DNA from: Nitratireductor sp. B36
Lineage (GTDB): Bacteria > Pseudomonadota > Alphaproteobacteria > Rhizobiales > Rhizobiaceae
Assembly (NCBI RefSeq): GCF_020833685.1
Contig: NZ_JACKZY010000001.1
Location: forward strand, 508,578 to 572,577
Length of the DNA stretch: 64,000 nucleotides
Reading direction: 5' to 3'
The translations under genes were made by a program, and so were the position numbers. Under the pieces are notes generated by a model. The model had not been told where the DNA came from and searched no databases. It saw nothing but the letters and a program-made list of their open reading frames with translations. Shown here piece by piece: positions 21,403 to 28,457 of the stretch (positions are counted from its first letter, which is position 1; each line of letters opens with the position of its first letter).

Positions 21403-21797
21403 GCTTGGCCTCCCATAGCTTTCTTCGCCTTGGGGCGGTCGATCAGGGGCAACGCCAGCTCCACCCGGTCATGCACCACCTTGGGCGCGAGTTTGCGTCC
21501 ATGCCCCGGTTCAAACCGCACAAGGCCATAGCTCTCCATGGTTTTCAGGGTGCGTGACAGGTTGGAGCCGGCCCGGCCGGTGATTTCCGCCAGTTCCTCC
21601 AGCGATGCCGGGGCTTTCTCGGCGATGATGCGCAGCAGTTCGCGGTTGCCGGCCGACAGCACCTTGGCAAAGGATTCGGTCGAGGTGAACCACACCTTCG
21701 GATCGCTGGGCGCAGGTTTTTCCTCGCCGCGCGCGATCCGCATGGTGCGGGCCTTCATTTCTTCATAGTCGGCAATCCCGACTTTCAATGTGGTCAT
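21399..21797 (-). CDS. Winged-helix antitoxin/regulator (TumA-like)
   Basis: A 132-residue DNA-binding protein starting at ATG 21797 (MTTLKVGIADYEE). The central part (SLEELAEITGRAGSNLSRTLKTMESYGLVRF) is a winged helix-turn-helix of the MarR/HVO_A0114 group, which are the antitoxin partners of TumE-type toxins. It starts inside the end of the TumE-like gene (ATGA overlap) and its own stop overlaps the recombinase start in the same way. It probably neutralises the upstream toxin and represses the shared promoter. Assignment rests on the HTH pattern and on the neighbour. Confidence 0.75.
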   Translation of the reverse strand: MTTLKVGIADYEEMKARTMRIARGEEKPAPSDPKVWFTSTESFAKVLSAGNRELLRIIAEKAPASLEELAEITGRAGSNLSRTLKTMESYGLVRFEPGHGRKLAPKVVHDRVELALPLIDRPKAKKAMGGQA

Positions 21798-22147
21798 AGG
21801 GCACCTCGTTCCTTCAATACCGCGTCCACGGCCTGCCAGAAGTCGGCCAGCAGCGTGGCCGCATCCTCGTAGGCGTAAGGCTTCACGGTCTGAAAGCGGT
21901 GCCGATGGTCCATCGGCTCGCCGCGCCTGCCCCGGCCGACCGGATGGGCATTGTCGAAGCCGACCAGTCGTTCGCCCGAAGGCCCGTGAAGCGTGAGCGA
22001 ATAATCGAGGCCGTGCGGCTTTTCCGGCGAGGCCGGAACGCGGGTGACGACGAACTTCACCCAATGGCCGCCCTCGGGATCGACAAAGAGCATCTGTCCG
22101 TCGAGGTCCAAAAGCGTGTCGAGGCCCGGATCACGATGCCCGCTCAC
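21794..22147 (-). CDS. TumE-family toxin (DUF6516)
   Basis: A 117-residue protein whose pattern (GHWVKFVVTRVPASPEKPHGLDYSLTLH..., then FDNAH, and a HRH-containing segment YQ-like before a C-terminal helix) fits the DUF6516/TumE toxins that pair with HTH antitoxins. Such toxins are thought to act on RNA. It overlaps both neighbours by four bases. Here it could serve as an addiction module for the ICE, or limit growth when the recombinase operon is switched on. Confidence 0.7.
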   Translation of the reverse strand: MSGHRDPGLDTLLDLDGQMLFVDPEGGHWVKFVVTRVPASPEKPHGLDYSLTLHGPSGERLVGFDNAHPVGRGRRGEPMDHRHRFQTVKPYAYEDAATLLADFWQAVDAVLKERGAL

Positions 22148-22461
22148 GTCTTTTTCCTATCAGTTTGTGATAGGAATTGCAAGCTGTCATCCGGCTTTCT
22201 CGGGTCCAAGAGTTCGTCGAACACATCGCCGAACCAGCGCTCGAACACGTCAATCTCGGCCTCGGTAACGGGAATGTCCTCCGGCCAATCGTCGATAACG
22301 CGCATCCTCTGGCCGTCCGGGCCGAGAAGTGGCGTGTTGCCGGCTCGCGTCCGGTCGTCCGGCGTAGGATCGTCGGCGTAGTCGAACAGATCGTCGGGAA
22401 GTGGTTCGGGGATCGACTGTCGCGGTCGCCCTTTGCGGGCGCGGCGGCGCTCTGCGCACAT
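22144..22461 (-). CDS. Small acidic protein, first gene of the recombinase operon
   Basis: A 105-residue protein with a basic start (MCAERRRARKGRPRQ) and an acidic rest (VIDDWPEDIPVTEAEIDVFERWFGDVFDEL). I do not recognise a domain. Its stop overlaps the TumE-like start by ATGA, so it heads a four-gene, fully overlapping chain ending in the recombinase. A ribosome site (AGGAGG region) is just upstream of 22461. It is a candidate regulator or directionality protein, without direct evidence. Confidence 0.7.
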   Translation of the reverse strand: MCAERRRARKGRPRQSIPEPLPDDLFDYADDPTPDDRTRAGNTPLLGPDGQRMRVIDDWPEDIPVTEAEIDVFERWFGDVFDELLDPRKPDDSLQFLSQTDRKKT

Positions 22462-22513
22462 GGAATCCTCCTTGGTTCTGGCGGATTCCGGGGCGCTATT
22501 GGCCCCGGAATTA

Positions 22514-22583
22514 GGCGAACCATGGAGGGCAGTCGGCGGCCTGTAGCGTGCCGCATTTGCGCCTATGCGCTGGCGGCACCCCT
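22514..22583. promoter_or_regulatory. Repeated regulatory element, copy 1
   Basis: About 70 bases are nearly identical to 49015-49085. The core at 22548-22579 folds into a two-tier hairpin: GTGCCGC/GCGGCAC outer stem, GCGC/GCGC inner stem, CTAT loop. It lies about 50-100 bases upstream of the recombinase operon; the other copy lies in the same place relative to the excisionase operon. It is a candidate shared operator or leader. Confidence 0.75.
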
Positions 22584-22595
22584 GCCGGAATGGGG

Positions 22596-22817
22596 TTAGC
22601 TGGAGGCTCGCCGCGCCTTGGCGAAACCGCGATCCGTGGCGATGAAGTGTTGAAGCATCGGAACGATGAGCTTGGCGGGATCGGCAACGGGCTGGCCGCT
22701 CTCTCGGGCCAGCACCTCGGCATAGGCGATCAGATCGCGGTGAAGCGGCGCGGGCAGTTCCACCGTCACCTTGACAGGCTTGTCGTCGGGCAGCGGGCCG
22801 AGTTTCAGTTTCGTCAT
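22596..22817 (-). CDS. DUF2274 protein
   Basis: A 73-residue protein starting at ATG 22817 (MTKLKLGPLPDDKPVKVTVELP). It has the pattern of the DUF2274 family found right after trbI in conjugation clusters: a beta start then two helices (LHRDLIAYAEVLARES), reminiscent of ribbon-helix-helix proteins. It begins two bases after the trbI stop and is the last gene of the trb operon. Function unknown, possibly a regulator of the T4SS genes. Confidence 0.8.
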   Translation of the reverse strand: MTKLKLGPLPDDKPVKVTVELPAPLHRDLIAYAEVLARESGQPVADPAKLIVPMLQHFIATDRGFAKARRASS

Positions 22818-22819
22818 GG

Positions 22820-23947
22820 TCAACCTCCTGCCGGCTCGAACACAAGATCGCGGGTGACGATGATCCTGACCGGAAAGCCCGGCCGGATGGTGAGCGTCGG
22901 CGCAACCTGCAACTGGCGCTGGACGATCTGCTGGCCGGCCTGATTGACGGTATCCTGCGCCCCGTCGCGGATGGCGCGGATCAGCCGGTCCTCGTCGCTC
23001 GTGGCCAGCTCCGAGCCGACTGCAAGCAGCGTGGATAGCCCTGCGGCCTTCATTAGATCCCACCAATGGTAATCAACACCATCCTCAAGGCCGGCATAGC
23101 CGCTGGCGTCCGCGCCCGGCAGGCGCTCCAGAACGATGGAGCGGCCGCCCGGCAGGATCAGGCGGTTCCACACCAAGAGCACCCTGCGCTGGCCGAAGGT
23201 CACGCCGTCATCGTATTGGCCTATGATGCGGGTGCCCTGCGGGATCAGGAGCAGCGAGCCGGTCGGGCTGTCATAGACGTTCTCCGTCACCTGCGCGGTG
23301 ATCTGGCCCGGAAGGTCGGAACGGATGCCGGTGATGAGCGCGGCCGGGATCACGGCCCCGGCCTGAAGGATATAGGGCGATGCTGGCGGCACAACGCGAT
23401 CCGGGGCGACGGTCTGCCGGTCCACCGGCCCGTTGAGAAACGCCGCGTGGCGATCCTGTGTCGCGGGCTGCCCGCCGAGGCCAAGACCGGCAAGGCCGGG
23501 CATGGCCGTGCCGGCTGGCGCTACCGTGCGCGGGCCGGACTGGAAAAAGACGTTGCTCAAGCGCGCGGCTTCTTCCTCGGCCCTGCGGCGTTCTTCCTCG
23601 GGATCGACGGCGGGCGTCGTCATGACGGGCGGCGCGACTGGCTGGCCCCTGTTCTGCGCGTCAAGGATCGGGCGGCCAAGGTCGCCCGGCAGCGCGGGAC
23701 CGAGCACCGGGCCGCTATAGTCGCTCGGCAGGCCCGCCAGCCCATCGGCGGTTTGCCGGTTGTTGGTCGAGTAAAGTTCGCCGCCGTCCGGCCCTCCGTC
23801 GCGGGTCTGGAGCGCGTAAATCAGCGCCCCGCCGATGCCGAGAAGCGCGACGGCTCCGACGCCTGCCAGCATTTTGCGGGACAGGCGGGTGACGCGGGGC
23901 GATTCAGCGCGCAGGCGCATGGGTGCGGCGGTATCGGTATCGCTCAT
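22820..23947 (-). CDS. TrbI (VirB10-like) T4SS core protein
   Basis: TrbI spans the periplasm and links the inner-membrane ATPases to the outer-membrane pore of the mating channel. The 375-residue protein has a cytoplasmic N terminus, one membrane helix (about 28-47, LAGVGAVALLGIGGALIYAL), a Pro-rich linker and a C-terminal VirB10 domain with the antenna-type segment (DLPGQITAQVTENVYDSPTGSLLLIPQGTRIIGQYD). It starts within the end of trbG (overlap at 23944-23947). Confidence 0.95.
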   Translation of the reverse strand: MSDTDTAAPMRLRAESPRVTRLSRKMLAGVGAVALLGIGGALIYALQTRDGGPDGGELYSTNNRQTADGLAGLPSDYSGPVLGPALPGDLGRPILDAQNRGQPVAPPVMTTPAVDPEEERRRAEEEAARLSNVFFQSGPRTVAPAGTAMPGLAGLGLGGQPATQDRHAAFLNGPVDRQTVAPDRVVPPASPYILQAGAVIPAALITGIRSDLPGQITAQVTENVYDSPTGSLLLIPQGTRIIGQYDDGVTFGQRRVLLVWNRLILPGGRSIVLERLPGADASGYAGLEDGVDYHWWDLMKAAGLSTLLAVGSELATSDEDRLIRAIRDGAQDTVNQAGQQIVQRQLQVAPTLTIRPGFPVRIIVTRDLVFEPAGG

Positions 23948-24942
23948 GAGGACGATCCTCCCGTGGTCGCGCTGGCCGGCTGGGCTGCGGCCTGCGTCGG
24001 GTTGGTGCGGACGATCCTGACCGTCTGCTGGCGGTTGCCAGAACCAAGGCGCAGTTCGGCCGTGCCGAACAGGCGGTCAACGATCAGGACGTTCTGGTGG
24101 ATACGGCTGTTGACGATCTGCGGCTCGCCGTTCGCGCCAAGCACGAAGATCGGCGGCATCTCGCCCTGCACGATCCCAGCCGGGAAGACGATATAAACGC
24201 GCCTGCCGTCATCGAAGACGGAAACCGGCCGCCATGGCGGGCTATCGCCCTGCACCTGCAACCCATAACGATAGTTCCGCGCTGCCTCGGCGGGAATGAT
24301 GGGTGCGGCCGGAACGGTGTGGCGCTGGCCGGCAGGCGGTGCGGGATAGGCCCATGCCACGGCCGGCATGTAGAGCGATTCCCGCGCGCGCAGCTCGAGC
24401 ATGTAAGTGCGCCGGTCGGTGGTGACGACAAGGTTGGTGGAAATGTCGGGGCGCGTCGGCTTCACGAGGATATGGACACGGCGGTTTGCACCGCTGCCGC
24501 TCTCTGTGTCGCCGATAATCCACCTTGTCGTATCGCCGGCCGCGATCGGCCCCGCGCCTGTCAGGCTCTCGCCTGGCTCCAGCGCAATGGTCGTGATCTG
24601 CCCGACTGCGGCATAGACCTGATAGAGCGCGCCTTCCGACCACGGATAAATCTGGATGGCGTTGTAGTAGCCTTCCCGGCGCGGCTCGACGCGGGCGGCG
24701 GCATTTGCGTTCTCGACGCGGCCGGTCGGTGTGCCTGCGGCGGTGCCGCCGCGCGCCACGGTCCATGCCGGGGGCACATGCAGCGGCCGGGGCGTGTTGT
24801 CGGTTGCCGCCGCCTGCACGGTCGGCAGCGGCGGAACGCTGGCATCGTAGCTGAATTGCGGTGTCCGGTTAGTCGCGCAGCCTGCCAAAGTAATTGCAAA
24901 CGCCGTCGCAAAAATCGCATAGGTTAGCGACTTCAGGATCAG
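23944..24942 (-). CDS. TrbG (VirB9-like) T4SS outer-membrane protein, disturbed 5' end
   Basis: TrbG forms the outer-membrane part of the transfer channel with TrbI. The lipoprotein signal (KSLTYAIFATAFAITLAGC) and the VirB9 domain are intact, but no ATG, GTG or TTG precedes the signal peptide in frame; the nearest possible start is CTG at 24942. The frame stays open to an ATG at 25346 that overlaps the trbF stop as ATGA and could be the original start. Between the two lies an NTF2-like gene on the other strand. So trbG either uses a rare start or is made as a long N-terminal fusion that would hide the lipobox. Coordinates give the short form. Confidence 0.75.
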   Translation of the reverse strand: MILKSLTYAIFATAFAITLAGCATNRTPQFSYDASVPPLPTVQAAATDNTPRPLHVPPAWTVARGGTAAGTPTGRVENANAAARVEPRREGYYNAIQIYPWSEGALYQVYAAVGQITTIALEPGESLTGAGPIAAGDTTRWIIGDTESGSGANRRVHILVKPTRPDISTNLVVTTDRRTYMLELRARESLYMPAVAWAYPAPPAGQRHTVPAAPIIPAEAARNYRYGLQVQGDSPPWRPVSVFDDGRRVYIVFPAGIVQGEMPPIFVLGANGEPQIVNSRIHQNVLIVDRLFGTAELRLGSGNRQQTVRIVRTNPTQAAAQPASATTGGSSS

Positions 24943-24960
24943 TAAGGAGGAATCGACAGA

Positions 24961-25338
24961 ATGGATTCTGTGCCGACGATTGTTGCCCGGTATATCGACG
25001 CCTACAACAGGATGAATGTTCAGGCGATGCTCGACTGCCTGTCGGGCGACGTTCGGTTTATCAACAGATCGAACGGAGAGACGACGAACGAAACGCACGG
25101 GATCGAGGCATTCCGCGCGCTGGCGGAACAGGGCGTCCAGTTGTTTGCTGAAAGAGAACAGACGATCCTCGACTGTATCGCGATAGACGACCGTGCAGCC
25201 GTGCGCATCGGCTATCGCGCCAAGGTCAAGACCGACCTGCCCAATGGCTGGAAGGCCGGGCAGGAGATCGAGATGACGGGCACCTCGTTTTTCATGATCT
25301 CCGAGGGAAAGATCAGCGAGGTGATTGATGCAAGCTGA
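24961..25338 (+). CDS. NTF2-like (SnoaL-type) protein inserted in the trb operon
   Basis: A 125-residue protein of the nuclear transport factor 2/SnoaL fold: helix start (IVARYIDAYNRMNVQAMLDCL), then the curved sheet ending in ISEGKISEVID. Members act as small-molecule isomerases, hydrolases or binding proteins. AAGGAGG is placed 11 bases before the ATG. It runs against the trb operon, exactly between trbF and the trbG signal peptide, where these genes normally touch, so it is an insertion. No transposase or clear repeats flank it apart from a short CTTCAG/CTGAAG inverted pair at 24931 and 25335. Its lower GC also sets it apart. Confidence 0.8.
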   Translation: MDSVPTIVARYIDAYNRMNVQAMLDCLSGDVRFINRSNGETTNETHGIEAFRALAEQGVQLFAEREQTILDCIAIDDRAAVRIGYRAKVKTDLPNGWKAGQEIEMTGTSFFMISEGKISEVIDAS

Positions 25339-25343
25339 AGTTT

Positions 25344-26033
25344 TCATTGGCTCATCTCCCGCGACCACGAAATTGCATTGATATAGATTCCCAACGGGTT
25401 GGCGCGCAGGCGCTTGGCGTCGCGCGGTGGCTGGATGACGATGGTGAGGATGGCCGTCCATCGTTCGGTAGTCGAAAGCTGGCCGTTCTCGAAATGGCGT
25501 TCGGTCCACGCCACGCGGAAGCTGTTCGGGGATGCCCGGATGACGCTCGAGACTTCGACGGCGACCTGTTGACGGCCGACCTTGCTGAACGGGTCGTTTG
25601 CGCGGGCATAGTCGTTGAGCGCCGCCGCACCCCGGTCGGTCGTCCACTCATACGCCCGAAGCCAGTTCTGGCGGACAATGATCGCGTCGGCCGGGATCGC
25701 GCGCACCTGCTCGATGAAGCGGCCAAGATGGAAAGCGATCTGTGGGTCGGTCGGGCGATAATCGGCGGCGGCCGGCGCGACGGTCTGCGCTTGTCCGAGA
25801 TTATCGACCTGCACCACCCACGGCACCACGGTCCCGCGCGCCGATTGCCACACGAGCGCGGATGCGAATCCGGCCGACAGGATCAGCGAACCGAACGCCA
25901 TGAGCCGCCAGTTTTTCGCCTGCACGCGGGCCGAGCCGATACGCTCGTCCCATGCCTGCGCCGCCTTCTGATAGGGCGTCTCGGGTTCGGGCGATTTGCC
26001 GTAATGGGTGGCTGGTCGTTTGAAGATGCTCAT
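25344..26033 (-). CDS. TrbF (VirB8-like) T4SS scaffold protein
   Basis: A 229-residue inner-membrane protein with one helix (about 45-63) and a periplasmic VirB8 fold (about 75-229). VirB8 proteins nucleate the channel and are needed for its assembly. It overlaps the end of trbL by four bases. Its stop overlaps an ATG that would have been the start of trbG before the NTF2-like gene was inserted. Confidence 0.94.
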   Translation of the reverse strand: MSIFKRPATHYGKSPEPETPYQKAAQAWDERIGSARVQAKNWRLMAFGSLILSAGFASALVWQSARGTVVPWVVQVDNLGQAQTVAPAAADYRPTDPQIAFHLGRFIEQVRAIPADAIIVRQNWLRAYEWTTDRGAAALNDYARANDPFSKVGRQQVAVEVSSVIRASPNSFRVAWTERHFENGQLSTTERWTAILTIVIQPPRDAKRLRANPLGIYINAISWSREMSQ

Positions 26034-27391
26034 GAGCGGTCACTTTCGGAAAGGTTGATGGAGGAACCAGAACCGTGGCCGTCGCCGGAACGCACCGCAT
26101 GGGCGGTCATGGTGGTGCCGTGGTTGAGGGCCTGCGAGCGGCGCATCTGCTGCGCCCATGCGGGCGGGCTGCCGACCGGGCCGGACGCTGCTGCGGCGGG
26201 ATTGGCGTTCGTGCCGCCGACCGTGCCCATGGTCGAGCTGCCGCCCGACGCGCCGAAACCGGCTTTCGCACCAGCGGAGTAGCTGGATTTGACGGATTCG
26301 CTGGCGCGCGCGGCGGCGCGTTTGAGGGGCGAGATGGCCGCCGATCCTGCGGCTCGCGCGACGCCGCCGAGGCCGGAGGCGACACCGGCCGCACCGGACT
26401 GGCCGAGCGCGCCGACGCTATAGGCTGCGGTTGCTGCGCCCGCGGCCGTCGCGCCGCCGCGGACGGCCGCGGTCCCACCGGAGAGGGCGGCAGCACCACC
26501 TTTGGCGGCGAGCATGGCCCCGCCGCCAGCGGCGACGCCTGCACCTGCGACCGCAAGGCCGGTTCCCACGGCTGCGCCCGCGCCGAGTTGCGGGCCGCCA
26601 GAGACGATGCCGTTGGCGATACCGGGACCGAAGATGCCGAGGCCGAGCAGCGACAGCGCGGCGAGCACAATCGCCATGGCGTCGTCGATGGTCGGGGTTG
26701 CCCCGCCGAAACCGGCCGTGAATTGCGAAAACAAGGTGCTGCCGATGCCGATGATGACAGCGAGCACCAGAACCTTGATGCCGGACGACACCACGTTGCC
26801 GAGCACCTTTTCGGCCATGAAGGCGGTCTTGCCGAACAAGCCGAAGGGGATCAGCACGAAGCCGGCGAGCGTGGTCAGCTTGAACTCGATCAGGGTCACG
26901 AAAAGCTGGATGGCGAGGATGAAGAAGGCCAGCACCACCAGCGCCCATGCGAACAGCAGGCACGCGATCTGGATGAAGTTCTCGAAGAACGCGATCCAGC
27001 CCATGAGGTCGGAAATGGAGTCGAGCAGCGGGCGGCCGGCGTCGAGGCCGGTCTGCGCCACGCGGCCCGGACGCATAAGATCGGCAACCGAAAAGCTGGT
27101 GCCGGACGCCATGAGGCCGAGGCCGGCGAAGCTCTCGAAGACGATGCGCGCGAGGTTGTTCCAGTTGGAAATGATGTAGGCGAACACCCCGACGAACAGC
27201 GTCTTTTTGACCAGCCGCGCGATGATGTCGTCATCCGCGCCCCATGCCCAAAACAGCGCCGCGAGCGTCACGTCAATGACGATCAAGGTGGTGGCGATGA
27301 AGGCGACCTCGCCGCCGAGCAGCCCGAACCCCGAGTCGATGTAGGAGGTGAATACGCTTAGAAACGAGTCGATGACGCCCGTGTTGCCCAT
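26030..27391 (-). CDS. TrbL (VirB6-like) T4SS membrane protein
   Basis: A 453-residue polytopic protein with five to six helices in the first 260 residues and a long Gly/Ala/Ser-rich tail (about 265-453) with low complexity. It forms part of the inner-membrane channel. The tail is typical of TrbL and varies between elements. It starts two bases after trbK. Confidence 0.94.
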   Translation of the reverse strand: MGNTGVIDSFLSVFTSYIDSGFGLLGGEVAFIATTLIVIDVTLAALFWAWGADDDIIARLVKKTLFVGVFAYIISNWNNLARIVFESFAGLGLMASGTSFSVADLMRPGRVAQTGLDAGRPLLDSISDLMGWIAFFENFIQIACLLFAWALVVLAFFILAIQLFVTLIEFKLTTLAGFVLIPFGLFGKTAFMAEKVLGNVVSSGIKVLVLAVIIGIGSTLFSQFTAGFGGATPTIDDAMAIVLAALSLLGLGIFGPGIANGIVSGGPQLGAGAAVGTGLAVAGAGVAAGGGAMLAAKGGAAALSGGTAAVRGGATAAGAATAAYSVGALGQSGAAGVASGLGGVARAAGSAAISPLKRAAARASESVKSSYSAGAKAGFGASGGSSTMGTVGGTNANPAAAASGPVGSPPAWAQQMRRSQALNHGTTMTAHAVRSGDGHGSGSSINLSESDRS

Positions 27392-27393
27392 GG

Positions 27394-27660
27394 TCAGCGC
27401 GCCTCGCTGCGGTCACGGCCGAGGAAGCGGTCGCGGGATTCTGCCCATGCGGCGAGGCAATCGGTGTCGCTCGCCGCCGCCTCGCCAAGCTGCTGGCAAC
27501 GGCGCAGGGTTTCGCGCAACGGGTCGGCCGGGGGCTGGAGGACCGATGCGGGTCGTGGCGCGGAAGGCTCGTCCTTCCGCGCCATGTCGATTGCGGTCAC
27601 TGTCAAGGCAATCGCAACGAACACCACCGTCCCGAGCCGGGCCAGCATCTTGCCGTCCAT
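27394..27660 (-). CDS. TrbK-type entry exclusion protein
   Basis: An 88-residue protein with one N-terminal helix (MLARLGTVVFVAIALTVTAI) and a periplasmic part with two cysteines (RRCQQLGEAAASDTDCLAAW), the pattern of the alternative TrbK family. Such proteins block uptake of the same element by a cell that already holds it. Its position between trbJ and trbL supports the call. Confidence 0.85.
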   Translation of the reverse strand: MDGKMLARLGTVVFVAIALTVTAIDMARKDEPSAPRPASVLQPPADPLRETLRRCQQLGEAAASDTDCLAAWAESRDRFLGRDRSEAR

Positions 27661-27674
27661 GGCGAGTCTCCCGG

Positions 27675-28457
27675 TTAGTTGTTGCCGTTGTTGAACATCT
27701 GCGCATTGCCCGGCTGGTAGCCGGTGCCGGGCGTCAGAAACCGCTCGCGCTGGATGCGGCCCTGTTCGGCGGCAGTCGCGCGCTCGGCCTCGGTCAGCGC
27801 GTCGGCGCGGCCGTTCGCCGAGATGACCGCGATCAGGTCGGAAAGCTGCTGCGACTGGAGCGCAAGAAGCTGGTTGCCGGCCTGCGTGGCTTGAAGCGCG
27901 CCGGTCGCGCCCTGACTCTGGCCGACCAGCGCGGCCATTTCGGCGCGGTTGCTGTCGATATTGCCGACCGCTCCCGCCTGCACGCGCATGGCGTCCTGCA
28001 AACCGCCGACCGTATTCTCCCATCGGCTGCGCGCATCGGCGACAAGCTGGGCGTCGGTCGCCGAAAGCGACACATTGCCATAATGCTTCTGGAAGGCTTG
28101 GTCGATCTGGCCGACCTCGAACGCGATGTTCTGTGCCTGCCCGAGAAGCTGCTGCGTGCGCTGGACGCTCTGCTGGAGCTGCTGGAGCGAGGAATATGGC
28201 AGGCTCGCAAGGTTGCGGGCCTGATTGATGAGCATCTGCGCTTCGTTCTGGAGGCTGGTGATCTGGTTATTGATCTGTTCGAGCGTGCGCGCTGCCGTGA
28301 GGACGTTCTGCGCGTAGTTGCTCGGGTCATAGACGATGCGGCCGAAGCCGAATTGCGCATGGGCCGGGCTTGCCAGCATGGGCGAAAGCGCGACAGGCAC
28401 GGCGAGAACCGCCGCCGCGATCAGAGCGGCGCGAGGGGTCGGGAAGCGGATAGTCAT
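27675..28457 (-). CDS. TrbJ (VirB5-like) T4SS protein
   Basis: A 260-residue secreted protein with a signal peptide (about 1-34, ending AHAQF) and a long coiled-coil, Gln-rich helical body (residues 45-200). VirB5/TrbJ proteins sit at the pilus tip or base. Its start overlaps the trbE stop as TAATG, so the two are coupled. Confidence 0.93.
   Translation of the reverse strand: MTIRFPTPRAALIAAAVLAVPVALSPMLASPAHAQFGFGRIVYDPSNYAQNVLTAARTLEQINNQITSLQNEAQMLINQARNLASLPYSSLQQLQQSVQRTQQLLGQAQNIAFEVGQIDQAFQKHYGNVSLSATDAQLVADARSRWENTVGGLQDAMRVQAGAVGNIDSNRAEMAALVGQSQGATGALQATQAGNQLLALQSQQLSDLIAVISANGRADALTEAERATAAEQGRIQRERFLTPGTGYQPGNAQMFNNGNN

Noticed and set aside
25346..25647. Still longer trbG start at 25647
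   Set aside because: It would overlap most of trbF in another frame; only the ATG at 25346 or a start near 24942 makes sense.
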